This document shows positions 22,339 to 31,488 of a stretch of 64,000 nt of DNA, piece by piece. The first letter of the stretch is position 1. Every line of letters begins with the position of its first letter. Source of the stretch: Beijerinckiaceae bacterium (GTDB lineage Bacteria; Pseudomonadota; Alphaproteobacteria; Rhizobiales; Beijerinckiaceae). The DNA lies in assembly GCA_024304885.1 (NCBI GenBank), contig JALJOM010000003.1, positions 2,762,110-2,826,109 of the forward strand. Reading direction: 5' to 3'. The notes below the pieces were generated by a model that searched no databases, was not told the DNA's origin, and was given only the letters and a program-made list of their open reading frames with translations. A program made the position numbers and the translations under genes.

Positions 22339-23196
22339 ATGACCCATACCGCCCTCGAAACCCTCGTCGAAGCCGCCTTCGAGGATCGCGCAAATATCGA
22401 TGCGCAGACACAGGGCGATATTCGCAAGGCGGTCGAGGCGACTCTCCACCTGCTCGACGAGGGCAAGCTCCGCGTCGCCGAGAAAATTCCGGACGCGACG
22501 GGGCCGGGCTCCTGGAAGGTCCACCAATGGATCAAGAAAGCCGTGCTCCTGTCGTTTCGCCTGAACGACATGACGGCGATCTCCGGCGGCCCGGGGGGCG
22601 CCACCTGGTGGGACAAGGTGCCGTCGAAGTTCGAGGGCTGGGGACCGGCCGAGCACGCCGCGGCCGGGTTTCGCTCGGTGCCGAATTGCGTGGTGCGCCG
22701 CTCGGCCTATATCGCCCCGGGTGTGGTGCTGATGCCCTCCTTCGTCAATCTCGGCGCTCATGTCGATAGCGGCACCATGGTCGATACCTGGGTGACGGTC
22801 GGGTCCTGCGCCCAGATCGGCAAGAACGTGCACCTCTCCGGCGGGGTCGGCATCGGCGGCGTGCTCGAGCCGCTCCAGGCCAATCCCACGATCATCGAGG
22901 ACGAGTGCTTCATCGGTGCGCGCTCGGAGATCGTCGAGGGCGTCATCGTCGGACAAGGGGCGGTCGTGTCGATGGGAACCTTCATCTCCGCCTCGACCAA
23001 GATCATCGACCGCGCCACGGGGCAGATCCATGTCGGCTACGTGCCGCCCTACTCCGTCGTGGTCTCCGGCAACATGCCCGGCAAGCCGCTCCCCGACGGC
23101 TCGCCCGGCCCCTCGCTCTATTGCGCCGTGATCGTGAAGACGGTCGATGCGCAGACCCGCGCGAAGACCGCGATCAACGAGCTCTTGAGAGATTGA
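22339..23196 (+). CDS. dapD: Tetrahydrodipicolinate N-succinyltransferase
   Basis: This 285-residue enzyme of the succinylase branch of lysine and diaminopimelate synthesis transfers succinyl from succinyl-CoA. The N-terminal helical domain is followed by a left-handed beta-helix of hexapeptide repeats from about residue 105 ([58 protein letters not shown]). [23 protein letters not shown] is characteristic of DapD. The stop overlaps the next start in TGATG. dapE does not follow, unlike the usual order. Confidence 0.97.
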   Translation: MTHTALETLVEAAFEDRANIDAQTQGDIRKAVEATLHLLDEGKLRVAEKIPDATGPGSWKVHQWIKKAVLLSFRLNDMTAISGGPGGATWWDKVPSKFEGWGPAEHAAAGFRSVPNCVVRRSAYIAPGVVLMPSFVNLGAHVDSGTMVDTWVTVGSCAQIGKNVHLSGGVGIGGVLEPLQANPTIIEDECFIGARSEIVEGVIVGQGAVVSMGTFISASTKIIDRATGQIHVGYVPPYSVVVSGNMPGKPLPDGSPGPSLYCAVIVKTVDAQTRAKTAINELLRD

Positions 23197-23684
23197 TGAG
23201 CGAGCCCGCGCCCGAGACCGGCTTTCGCTTCCTGTTTCGCCAGGACCAGGGCCGGATCGATATTGGCACGTGGTGGAAGGGGACCGCTGGGCTCGCCGCC
23301 ATGCTGGCGCTGCTCACGGGCGTCTGGCTCTATCTCTCGCCCTCGGCCCATCGCGATCTCGGCTCCACGCCTTTCCTCGCCTGGTGGACTCTCGCAGCCT
23401 ACGTCTACCTGTTGTTCTATGCCTTCGTCGTTCTGTTGATCGCGGTCTGCTACACCAATCTCAGCGCCAAGCGCTGGCGTGATCGCGGCCGGCCGGCCGC
23501 CTTCGCGGGCCTCCTGCCGCTGGCGGCGCTGGTCGGCGGGGCGGCGCATTGGCTGCAGCCACGTGTGGCAGAGTTCATTTCCTCGTGGTACGTGCTCGCC
23601 GCCGATCTCCTGCTCTCGGGCGTCGTCGTATGGACCGTTGTGGAGCTCGGCTTCGACCGACCGCGGCCGAAGGGAGGGGCTTGA
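23196..23684 (+). CDS. Four-helix inner-membrane protein of unknown function
   Basis: This 162-residue protein is coupled to dapD by a TGATG overlap. About four hydrophobic helices are visible (GLAAMLALLTGVWLYL, LAAYVYLLFYAFVVLLIAVCY, AAFAGLLPLAALVGGAAHWL, YVLAADLLLSGVVVWTVVEL). The tail FDRPRPKGGA is charged. Membrane proteins of the DUF805 type often follow dapD in rhizobia, but the match is not clear enough to name it. Its role is unknown. Confidence 0.75.
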   Translation: MSEPAPETGFRFLFRQDQGRIDIGTWWKGTAGLAAMLALLTGVWLYLSPSAHRDLGSTPFLAWWTLAAYVYLLFYAFVVLLIAVCYTNLSAKRWRDRGRPAAFAGLLPLAALVGGAAHWLQPRVAEFISSWYVLAADLLLSGVVVWTVVELGFDRPRPKGGA

Positions 23685-23812
23685 GCGGAAGTGCGAGCCG
23701 GCACGGTCCTGAAGGACGAGGAGTCTCGAGGATCCCCTTGTCGCAAGGATCCCGCTGTCGCAAACACGAGAAGCCGGCCCCCGGCACCCGGATGCCCCGA
23801 CGGCTCACCCGA

Positions 23813-25405
23813 TCAAGCGCCCGCGTCCGCCTCCGCCGGGGTTCTCGCGACGAAGAACGCGTTCACGGACAGGCAGAATTCCTTCCAGGCCGCCGCGATA
23901 TCGCGCAGGATCGCCTGCATGTAGTCCCGCGACGGCTTGTCCTCGCCCGGAAAATTCGAGAGCGCGCAAGACGTCCGATTGTACTCGATCACCGCGTCGA
24001 TCAGATATTGGATGAGTCCATCGAAGGTCTTCAAGATGTCCGGCGTCAGCGCCGAGCGGCCCTTCTCGATCGGCACCCCGGCCATGTCGAAGGAGAGATG
24101 CTCGAGCTGCAACAGCGCCTCGCTGAAGACCTGCTCCATCGTCGCGACCATGGCGCGCTGGGTGACGATCTCCTTGTCCGGGCTCGCCATCAGCTTGTTC
24201 AAGTGCTTGCGATAGGCGTCGAGAATGTGCGCTTGCTGGCCGGCGACGAAGCGGCCGAATTCCGCGACGCTCGCGGCATTGTCGACCCCCGTCGCGCCAC
24301 GCGGCTCACGTGCGACGGCGGGCGCGACCCGTCCCACATCGCGCACCAGGCGTCGTGCGGAATCGAGCGCGCCTTCCATATAGCCGCCGGCATAGCCCGC
24401 CGTCTCCGAGCCGCCGAAGAAGAGCTTCCCGTCCCAGAAGATCTGGCGCAGGGTGGGATTGCCGTAGTGGGGATGATCGTCCGGCGGGATGAGGTCGCGC
24501 CGGCTGCAGGTGAAGTCCTCGGTCGCCCAATCCTGATAATGCTGCTCGCCGAGCTCGAGCTCGGGGCCGAAGAGCTGCGCCATCTGGTTGCCCATGAGCA
24601 TCGGGAGCCCGGCCTTGAAGGATTGGCGCAGCGACGGCGGCAGCGCCAGGAATCCGCCGAGCGCGGCGCGGGTTCCGGTCGCGTCGCAGGCATCGAAGAC
24701 CTCGCCGAAGACGGCCTGCTCGTGGGTGACATAGGCATTGCCGGAATAGCCGGCCTCGCGCCAGAGCGGGCGCTCGTAGGCGATGACGCCCTTGGCCTCG
24801 CCCGCCATCCAGGTATAGGTTTCGCGCATGGCCTCGACGAGAGTTTCGTCGAGGCTCGGCTCGAAGCGGACCTGCTCGTCCACGACGCGCGGCGGCATGG
24901 CGAGGACGACGCGGCGCGCCATGACGGTGACGAGCGCGTCGCCGTGGCGGAACTCGAGCTCGACATGATCGCCCCGGTCGATCACGACCCGCAGCGCATG
25001 GTCGAGCCGGATCACGTCGGCGGGGAGCCGCCCGGCCAGCGCCTCGATGATGGAGGCCATGCCGCCTTCGACCCGGCGCGCCCCGCCGTGGACGGATTCG
25101 GCCTCGCTCGGCACCGGCTTCTTGTCGTGATCATGGAGCCTGAGCACGGTCCCGCCGTCGTTTTGCGGGAAGGTCACGAGGCCGAGATCGGCGACGAGCC
25201 GCGTGATGCCGGGCTGGGTGTCGGGCCAGTACCAGGTCGGGCCGAGATCGAGCCGCATCCCGGCCGTCGCGGACAGGATGGAAAGAACGCGGCCGCCGAG
25301 ACGGCTGCGCGCCTCGAAGAGCGCAAAGGGCCGTCCTTGGGCCTCGAGGCCCGAGGCCAGCGCCAGCCCGCAGAGCCCGCCCCCGACGATCGCGGTTTCC
25401 AGCAT
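23813..25405 (-). CDS. Flavin-containing amine oxidase
   Basis: This 530-residue FAD enzyme starts with the dinucleotide fold AIVGGGLCGLALASGLEAQG...FEARSRLGGRV. RLDLGPTWYWPDTQP and KLFFGGSETAGYAGGYMEGALDSA match the start and the FAD-binding C-terminal motif of monoamine oxidases. The last 120 or so residues form a helical extension beyond the usual end. Members oxidise amines with O2, giving imine and hydrogen peroxide. It is the last gene of a minus-strand run with a ferredoxin, a diheme peroxidase and a galactose oxidase. The substrate is unknown. Confidence 0.88.
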   Translation of the reverse strand: MLETAIVGGGLCGLALASGLEAQGRPFALFEARSRLGGRVLSILSATAGMRLDLGPTWYWPDTQPGITRLVADLGLVTFPQNDGGTVLRLHDHDKKPVPSEAESVHGGARRVEGGMASIIEALAGRLPADVIRLDHALRVVIDRGDHVELEFRHGDALVTVMARRVVLAMPPRVVDEQVRFEPSLDETLVEAMRETYTWMAGEAKGVIAYERPLWREAGYSGNAYVTHEQAVFGEVFDACDATGTRAALGGFLALPPSLRQSFKAGLPMLMGNQMAQLFGPELELGEQHYQDWATEDFTCSRRDLIPPDDHPHYGNPTLRQIFWDGKLFFGGSETAGYAGGYMEGALDSARRLVRDVGRVAPAVAREPRGATGVDNAASVAEFGRFVAGQQAHILDAYRKHLNKLMASPDKEIVTQRAMVATMEQVFSEALLQLEHLSFDMAGVPIEKGRSALTPDILKTFDGLIQYLIDAVIEYNRTSCALSNFPGEDKPSRDYMQAILRDIAAAWKEFCLSVNAFFVARTPAEADAGA

Positions 25406-25484
25406 AGAGGTTCTCCCGAGGAATGGGTTGCGTCACGCGGCCTCGGCGTGCCGTGAAGCAAGACCCACGCCGCGTGGCCGGGGC

Positions 25485-25817
25485 TCAGCGTTGCGGGACG
25501 ATGATCAGGCGCTCGACGGGAGTGCCCTCGACGAAATGCGACTGTATGATCTCGTCGATGTCCTCGGGCTTCTCCGGGTGGTACCAGATCCCTTCCGGAT
25601 AGACGACCATCAGCGGGCCGGCACGGCAGAAGCCGAGGCAGCCGGAGACCGTCATGCTCACGTCCGCCAGTTGCTTGGCGTCGAGCTTTTGCGCGAGGCG
25701 ATCCCACAAGGGCTGCGCGCCATTTTCCATGCAGCTCCCGCGCGGATGGCCGGGCGGCCTTTTGGTGTGGCAGGCGAAGACATGGTACTTGAAGACAACC
25801 GGCAGATCGAGAGCCAT
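25485..25817 (-). CDS. Thioredoxin-fold [2Fe-2S] ferredoxin
   Basis: This 110-residue protein resembles Shethna/NuoE-type thioredoxin-like ferredoxins. The cluster cysteines are C16 (HVFACHT), C29 (PRGSC) and the pair in SGCLGFCRAGPLMVVYPEGIWY, giving the expected C-x12-C...C-x3-C pattern. It carries one electron in the cytoplasm. The gene lies 43 bp after the diheme peroxidase gene and 79 bp before the amine oxidase gene, so co-transcription is plausible, though its partner is not obvious. Confidence 0.9.
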   Translation of the reverse strand: MALDLPVVFKYHVFACHTKRPPGHPRGSCMENGAQPLWDRLAQKLDAKQLADVSMTVSGCLGFCRAGPLMVVYPEGIWYHPEKPEDIDEIIQSHFVEGTPVERLIIVPQR

Positions 25818-25860
25818 CGACGTTCCTATCGTGCAGAAGCGCGCACTTGGAACGATTCAA

Positions 25861-27330
25861 TTATTGTGCCGGACGCTCCGCCGGGATGGCCCCGTGGGCC
25901 GAGGGCGGCGGCCGGAGGAATTCCGCCGGGGCTTCCGGGGGCGAGCTCAGGGTCTCGAGGAAGGCGACCAACGCTTCGATGTGTTGCGGGGTCATGTCGA
26001 ACATGGGACGGAACTCGATCATGGCGCTGCCGGGCCGCGGGCTCCGGTAGTGGCGGATGACCTCGGTGAGCGTGGCGAAACGGCCGTCGTGCATGTAGGG
26101 CGCCGTGAGGGCGACGTTGCGCAAGCTCGGGACCTTGTAGGCCCCGACGAGGCTGCCGGCCTTGGCCTTGCGCGCAAGCGAGCGCAGCTCGGGGCAGGAG
26201 CGCCTCGGGCCATCGTTGTAGCGGCCGAGGCACTTGAACTCGCCGGCGAGCAAGGGCTCGATGCCGCCCGCCCGGCCGAGGTCGGCTGCGCTGCCATCGA
26301 GCGTGCCCGTGCCGATATTGTGAAACTCTCCGTCGGTGAACAGCGGTCCGTTGTGGCACATGAGGCATTGGGCATCGCTGGACAGGAACAGCCTCAGCCC
26401 GGCCACCGCCATAGGACGGAGCACTTGCGCCGCCGCCGCCTGGTCGCCCCGCTCGACCGCCTCCACATATTTGTCGAATGCCGAGGCTCCCGGAACCAGC
26501 ATGCGCTCGTAGGCGGCGATGGCCTTGCCGATGTCGGCGAAGGCACGGGTCACGGCCTCGCGCCGCGCGCGCGGCAGCCGGGTCCACGCAGCCCGGGCGT
26601 CGGCATCGCCGAGGGGACCGGCTCGCTCGGGCAGCCCGTCGAGGTCCGGCAAGGGGCCGAACACTGCCTCGTAGGCGGAGCGGTAGTCGGGGCGGCTCGC
26701 GACGAGGCGCACTGCCTCGACTCGCGTCCCGTTCATCTCGCGAGGGGCCTCGATCGGTGACAGCGCCTGCGACCACGCACTGTCGCGACGTCCATCCCAG
26801 TAGAACCAGCGGGAATATCCGAGTCCCAAGAGCCCCGGCGTATTGCGGTCGAGCTCACCGCTTGCACCTTGCCCCTTGGCGAGACCGTCCGTGAACAGCT
26901 TGCTGGGCTGATGGCAGGTGGCACAGGAAACCTGCCGGCTTCCGCTCAATGCCGGATCGAAGAACAGCCGGTGGCCCAGGGCGGCGGCGCGGCGATCGTC
27001 CGCGACCCGGTTCGAGCGATCGGGCGGAGTCGGTCCGAGGGCGCCGATCCACAACGAGCGCAGCGTCGCGCGCTCGGGCTCGCTCCACGCCGGCCTGCTT
27101 CCCGCCTGGACGGCATGCGGAGCGGGGGCGTCGGCTGCTGCGAGCACAGGCGCAGGCGGGACGCCGCCGTGATGGGTTGCACCGGCTTGCGCCGACGGGT
27201 CTGCCGGCGCGGACAGGGAACCGACGGGGCGCCCACTCGCCCTCGTGAGGGGGGCAGTCTCGGCACCGATCGAGCCGGTCCCCGCCACGATCGAGGCAGC
27301 GAGCAAGACCCGCCGCGAGGCGAAGGTCAC
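25861..27330 (-). CDS. Diheme cytochrome c peroxidase / MauG-family protein
   Basis: This 489-residue exported protein is read from GTG 27330, where a signal peptide begins (VTFASRRVLLAASIVAGTGSIGAE). Two heme c sites are present: VSCATCHQPSKLFTDG and QCLMCHNGPLFTDGEFHNIGTG. RNTPGLLGLGYSRWFYWDGRRDSAWSQALSPIEAPREM and YKVPSLRNVALTAPYMHDGRFATLTEVIRHY are classic for the CCP/MauG family. Members either reduce hydrogen peroxide or, like MauG, oxidise protein side chains. The gene starts 55 bp after galactose oxidase ends, so it may detoxify the peroxide that enzyme makes or help form its Cys-Tyr cofactor; both are inferences. A long GC-rich in-frame extension upstream is not used. Confidence 0.9.
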   Translation of the reverse strand: MTFASRRVLLAASIVAGTGSIGAETAPLTRASGRPVGSLSAPADPSAQAGATHHGGVPPAPVLAAADAPAPHAVQAGSRPAWSEPERATLRSLWIGALGPTPPDRSNRVADDRRAAALGHRLFFDPALSGSRQVSCATCHQPSKLFTDGLAKGQGASGELDRNTPGLLGLGYSRWFYWDGRRDSAWSQALSPIEAPREMNGTRVEAVRLVASRPDYRSAYEAVFGPLPDLDGLPERAGPLGDADARAAWTRLPRARREAVTRAFADIGKAIAAYERMLVPGASAFDKYVEAVERGDQAAAAQVLRPMAVAGLRLFLSSDAQCLMCHNGPLFTDGEFHNIGTGTLDGSAADLGRAGGIEPLLAGEFKCLGRYNDGPRRSCPELRSLARKAKAGSLVGAYKVPSLRNVALTAPYMHDGRFATLTEVIRHYRSPRPGSAMIEFRPMFDMTPQHIEALVAFLETLSSPPEAPAEFLRPPPSAHGAIPAERPAQ

Positions 27331-27385
27331 GGGTCCGCCCGGTAGACGACACCGGCGGCGAAAGAACGCCGCCAGCACGTCACGC

Positions 27386-29830
27386 TCACCCGACCCGGAT
27401 GATCTTCGCCACGCTCGGCACTCCCGCCGCATCGAGTGCGAACAGCATATAATAGCCCGGCGTAGCGATCCCGGAGCTGGTCGGTGTCCGCACCACGTAG
27501 CTGGTTCCCGACTGGCTGGCGATGGACAACGGAACCCGGCGCTGGTCGTTGTTGATCGCATGGGTCGCGGCGCCCATCCGGACGAGGACGAAGCTCGTCA
27601 CGGCGGTGGAGGTCGTCACTGAAATCTGAGTGTTGTACGTGGCCGCATCCGGGGCCGCCGTGATCGCGGGGCGGACCGCGTCGCGGCCATCGGGCCCGAA
27701 CATGTAGGGAGGGGAGTAGAATTCGAAGTCATAGTGGTTGCTGTCGCAGCCGACACCACACAGCCCGCCACCGCCGACCAGGACCCGTCCATCGGGAACC
27801 AGCACTGCGAGGCTATGATAGGTGCGTGGGATGGCCTCGGAGGCCAAGAGGCTGAAGGTGCCGGTCGAAGGCTGCCAGATCTCGCCGTGCAAGACTGGTG
27901 TCGTATCCGTGAACGGTCGGGCGTAGGCTTGGCCACCGGCAACGAATACGCTTCCGTCCGGCAGCGCGACACCGTTCGAGTAGGTGCGCGCATAGGACAT
28001 CGACCCCGTCTGGCGGACCTTGACCCCCGAGGTAATATCGATGGTATAGGCGCGCGCCGTCGGAGCGGCGTAAACATAGGCAGGCGCTCCGCCGAGAGTC
28101 AGGATGCGCCTGACATCGTACATCACTGCATTGCCGTTCATCGTATAGCCGGCAGTGCCGCGGTAGCCCGCCGATGTGTAGCTCCCGCTGCCGTTCGTGC
28201 TGAACCAGTTCATTTGCGCGCTCGGGCCTGCGTGGAACAACTTGCCGCCCTCGACGCCGAACAGCCAGGCGTGATTGTCTCCAGCAAAGATTCCGTAAGG
28301 GTCAGGTCCGACAATCGTGGAGGACGGAATGCCGTTGAGGGCGGTCCAGCTGTTGGTCGCCGGGCTCCAGAGCTCGCCCTTCTTGTCCTGGCCCGCGTTG
28401 CCGCTCCACGAGCCTCCGACGGTGAAGACCTTGCCGGTGCTCGTGAGCGCAGCCCCGTTGTATCCACGCGCGACGTTCATGTTCTTACCGGCGGTCCAGG
28501 TCCCCAGCGTTCCCTGCGTCGGGTCGTAGATACTGGTCCTCGGGCTCGTCTGTCCCCCGCTCACGTGGACACGCCCATCGGCCAGCATCGCGGTCCCAGG
28601 GCAGAACATGTCGTGGGCGGTTTCGGAGACTTGCACCTGCGTTGCGGACTTGGTGGCGAGGTCGTACACTACGGTTTGCGTCTGGGCCGGCCCGCCACCC
28701 GTCCACGTCGACGCATCGTAGGACGACCAGAACAGCACCTTGTTGTTCTTGAGCACGGCGGCCGCCACGGGCACGATCGGCAGGCCCACGCGCGGGCTCC
28801 AGGACCCTTTCGCCCAGGCGTTGCTCAATCGCCAGCCTTGCGACGGGGCGGCGGTACAGGGACGCTGGACCAGAAGCGCATCTGGGCTCACTTGATCGCC
28901 GCCGACATCGAGGCAGAGGCTACTGGACTTGTTGACGAGAGCATAGTTGCTCCCTGTGGCGCTTAGGGACCAGACCTGGCTGAGGGCGGTGCCGCAGGTC
29001 ACCTGCACCATGTTGGCGCCGCTGGCGGTCGAGCCGCCAACGGGCGCTAGGCACTTGCCCGAGATCTGGACAACGAGCTGATAGCCGTCGGACGCACGGC
29101 GCAACGACCAGAGCTCATTGGAAGCGCCCGGTGTGCAATGCCATTGGATGACGGCGGCGTTCTCCGTAACCAGCCCGAACTGAATATCGGCGCAAAGGTT
29201 GCTCGATGCATTCGCGACGCGCACCACGTCCGTCGGGTCTAAGAATCCCTCGCTGAACGACCAAGTCTCGTTGACGCCACCTCCGCAGGTCCATTGAATG
29301 AGGGGCGTGCCCGCGGCGTCAGTGTCACCTGGCACGTTCAAGCACTTCCCGCTGTGCTTGGCGACCAGGCGGTAAAAATTGCCGAAGGCGGAAACCGCCC
29401 AAAGCTGGCTGTCGGCACCCGTGCAGTCGTTCTGCACGATCGCTGCTTCGTCCGCCGTCGAGCCCCCGGCGACGGAAAGGCATTTTCCGCTGTCTTTGGC
29501 GACGACGAGGACGTGGGGGGACGACCCGCGGGCCTGAAGCATCCAGCGTGAGCCGGCCGACTCGTCGCAAGTCCATTGCAGGACGGCCGCTCCGGCAGCC
29601 AGGGACCCATCGGCGACCCTGACGCATTTGCCGCTCCCGTACCCCATCAAGACGACATCCTTGGTCGTCACCTGGGCCCGGGCATCCGTCGAAAGAACGA
29701 GCATCACGCAGGTGCAAACAGCGACGGCGAGCGCGCCAGCAAGTGTGGACCACATCGGACCGAACAGCGTATTACCGCTTTTGATCACGAATCTCATGCT
29801 CAAGCCCTTCCATCCTGCAGCACTATTCAT
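27386..29830 (-). CDS. Secreted galactose oxidase-like enzyme with two ricin-B lectin domains
   Basis: This 814-residue protein has a long signal region ending ARAQ (about residue 53). Residues 55-335 hold six QxW-type repeats (SRWML, SQLWAV, NETWSF, NELWSL, SQVWSL, SQGWRL), i.e. two beta-trefoil carbohydrate-binding domains. A seven-blade kelch-like catalytic domain follows and an immunoglobulin-like C-terminal domain. All galactose oxidase ligands are present: C410 (HDMFCPG) and Y457 (RGYNGA) for the Cys-Tyr cofactor, W475 (GGSWSG), Y671 and H672 (RTYHS), H757 (THAINNDQRR). It should be an active copper-radical alcohol oxidase making hydrogen peroxide. GGAGGAG precedes ATG 29830. The gene looks less GC-rich than its neighbours, suggesting acquisition. 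Confidence 0.93.
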   Translation of the reverse strand: MNSAAGWKGLSMRFVIKSGNTLFGPMWSTLAGALAVAVCTCVMLVLSTDARAQVTTKDVVLMGYGSGKCVRVADGSLAAGAAVLQWTCDESAGSRWMLQARGSSPHVLVVAKDSGKCLSVAGGSTADEAAIVQNDCTGADSQLWAVSAFGNFYRLVAKHSGKCLNVPGDTDAAGTPLIQWTCGGGVNETWSFSEGFLDPTDVVRVANASSNLCADIQFGLVTENAAVIQWHCTPGASNELWSLRRASDGYQLVVQISGKCLAPVGGSTASGANMVQVTCGTALSQVWSLSATGSNYALVNKSSSLCLDVGGDQVSPDALLVQRPCTAAPSQGWRLSNAWAKGSWSPRVGLPIVPVAAAVLKNNKVLFWSSYDASTWTGGGPAQTQTVVYDLATKSATQVQVSETAHDMFCPGTAMLADGRVHVSGGQTSPRTSIYDPTQGTLGTWTAGKNMNVARGYNGAALTSTGKVFTVGGSWSGNAGQDKKGELWSPATNSWTALNGIPSSTIVGPDPYGIFAGDNHAWLFGVEGGKLFHAGPSAQMNWFSTNGSGSYTSAGYRGTAGYTMNGNAVMYDVRRILTLGGAPAYVYAAPTARAYTIDITSGVKVRQTGSMSYARTYSNGVALPDGSVFVAGGQAYARPFTDTTPVLHGEIWQPSTGTFSLLASEAIPRTYHSLAVLVPDGRVLVGGGGLCGVGCDSNHYDFEFYSPPYMFGPDGRDAVRPAITAAPDAATYNTQISVTTSTAVTSFVLVRMGAATHAINNDQRRVPLSIASQSGTSYVVRTPTSSGIATPGYYMLFALDAAGVPSVAKIIRVG

Positions 29831-29869
29831 TGCAAACTCCTCCGAGATTGCAATGTGGAATTGCGTTGC

Positions 29870-29898
29870 GTCTTAGCGCTCATGCTAGATCTTGTCAA
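29870..29898 (-). promoter_or_regulatory. Candidate sigma70-type promoter of the galactose oxidase gene
   Basis: On the minus strand a perfect TTGACA (29898-29893) is followed after 17 bp by TAAGAC (29875-29870), a weak -10. It lies about 40 bp before the ATG at 29830 in an AT-rich stretch. The -35 is convincing and the -10 is not, so the call is tentative. Confidence 0.45.
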
Positions 29899-30062
29899 TT
29901 CTTCGGTTCTGTGTGGCTATTTTTGTCCATTTAGATCGCGCATTCGTGATGGGAATATCGCGTATTCGTGTTTTTGGCAGGCTGCCTTTGTCTTGCTCTC
30001 GACACACATCGGTCCTCGCGAGCCGATCCGAGCGCGTCTCGACCTGCACGAGTCGCGCGTGG

Positions 30063-30200
30063 CTAGAGCAATTTCCAGCGAGGCGGACACCGGTTCGCAG
30101 ATCGATCTCGATGTTTCGAGTGATCGCCATCGATGCGAAATTGCGCCAAAGCAAGAATGTAGAGCGGGTTCAGATTCGACCGGATCGAAAACCGCTCCAG
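30063..30200 (+). repeat. Type A hairpin repeat with an internal insertion
   Basis: It starts with CTAGAGCAATTTCCAGCGA (30063) and ends with GAAAACCGCTCCAG (30200). Compared with complete copies it has about 33 extra bases between GGTTCGC and GCGAAATTGCG, themselves rich in GATCGAT-like inverted pieces (around 30099-30133). The right end is CCAG instead of CTAG. It is in the long gene-poor stretch upstream of the galactose oxidase gene. Confidence 0.82.
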
Positions 30201-30700
30201 TGTGGGAGCGCAACTTTCTACCGAAGGACATCACCTCGCGCCGAATCCGATCCCGTTGAAGTTTCGAGCGGCCGGGAGCCGTCCCGGAAGAAGGGCGGCC
30301 GATCGTCTTGCGCCGTCGTGGGGCGGAATCTGGCGCACTACGCGAGCACTGGTGTAGTGTCGGCTTTGGCTCGCGACGGCCCCCTCGCCCTCGAGCGGCG
30401 GTGCCTCCCGACAGAAGTCCTCGCGTCCCGACGATCGATGCTAACATAGAAGCCTCGTACTATTGTGCGAGGCTCGGATCGATACGATCGGCTCGGTGGG
30501 CTCGAAATCGCAGACGGCGGGCCGGCGCGGTCGTGCCCATGCGGCTCCGTGCGACCATATCGGCCCGTTCGAGCGAGGCTTGCACTGGAAGGCTTTCCGG
30601 TTCATTCGAGGTGCAAAGCGACATACGACTGTCGGAGGGTCGCCGGTCATGGCCGATCCTGCATCCGCTTCGCCGAAAAGCGCTTCCTCTGGTGCCCCCG
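30201..30700. other. Gene-poor stretch
   Basis: About 500 bp between the repeat and the next gene. Short open frames exist on both strands, but their composition is that of GC-rich non-coding sequence, and none has a good ribosome binding site together with protein-like sequence. I see no RNA gene here. Confidence 0.5.
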
Positions 30701-31171
30701 ATGCTCGATGTCGTCGATCGGCGTCCTTCGATCTTTCACGTCACCTTGCAGACCGGCCAATGGAGCCGCTCCTATCGCCAGGACGTGAGCGACACGACGA
30801 TCGCGACCTTGCGCCCGCTCGTCGGCGCCGACGGCGACCATGAGATTCCGGGTGTCTCCGCCCGCAAGCTCCGGGTGACACGCTCCGGGCGCCTTCTGCT
30901 GGCGACCATCCTGGCGCAGACCTCGATATGCACGCTGGCGATCGCGGATCGCTCCGTCGGGGCCGGCAAGCTCTGGGAAATGATTCACGAGGGGGCCAGA
31001 ACGGCGACGGATCCCGCCAGGCCGCCGGCCGCCCCCTGGTGCGCGGCGCGGCTCGAGCCCGGGCTCGTGTCGTGCCCGCAGGATGTGGCTTGGCTCACGG
31101 ACTTCCAGCGCTGCCTCGCCTGGACCTTCCTCGAGACCTTGCCGCGCCTCGGACGTCGCGACACAAGTTGA
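30701..31171 (+). CDS. Hypothetical protein
   Basis: This 156-residue soluble protein starts MLDVVDRRPSIFHVTLQTGQWSR from ATG 30701; no strong ribosome binding site is visible and the frame is open further upstream, so the start is uncertain. It has three cysteines in the C-terminal half and an aromatic-rich end (DVAWLTDFQRCLAWTFLETL). No signal peptide, membrane helix or known motif was recognised. It stands alone, flanked by about 500 bp and 317 bp without clear genes. Confidence 0.5.
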   Translation: MLDVVDRRPSIFHVTLQTGQWSRSYRQDVSDTTIATLRPLVGADGDHEIPGVSARKLRVTRSGRLLLATILAQTSICTLAIADRSVGAGKLWEMIHEGARTATDPARPPAAPWCAARLEPGLVSCPQDVAWLTDFQRCLAWTFLETLPRLGRRDTS

Positions 31172-31488
31172 GACGGGACGAGCAGCGCTCTGAAGCGAGG
31201 GCCCTCGCGAGACCCTCGAGCTGCGGACGCCGACGATCCGTGCGGCGGCTCTTCGATCGCCTCGAGCTCAAAGGGTTGCCGACCCGGACTCCACGCCGCG
31301 GGGTACGGGGCCGCCGAGCGCGGTCTTGCGCTTGGACTGCCCGTCACGTCATTCTCTGCCGGCGATCGTCGGAGCGACCACCGAGATCGGCTCGCGATAT
31401 TCGAGGACCGGGGAAGCGATCTCGGACCTCGGCGCTCGGCCGACCGTGACGTTTCCGAGACTCGAGCGGGAAGGATCGGTCACCTGTC
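31172..31488. other. Intergenic region
   Basis: About 317 bp before the flavin monooxygenase gene. It is GC-rich with no protein-like frame, repeat module or hairpin that I can support. It presumably holds the promoter of the downstream gene. Confidence 0.45.

Noticed and set aside
27331-27561. N-terminal extension of the diheme peroxidase up to 27561
   Set aside because: It would overlap the galactose oxidase gene and has no homology-like features, while a signal peptide begins at GTG 27330.
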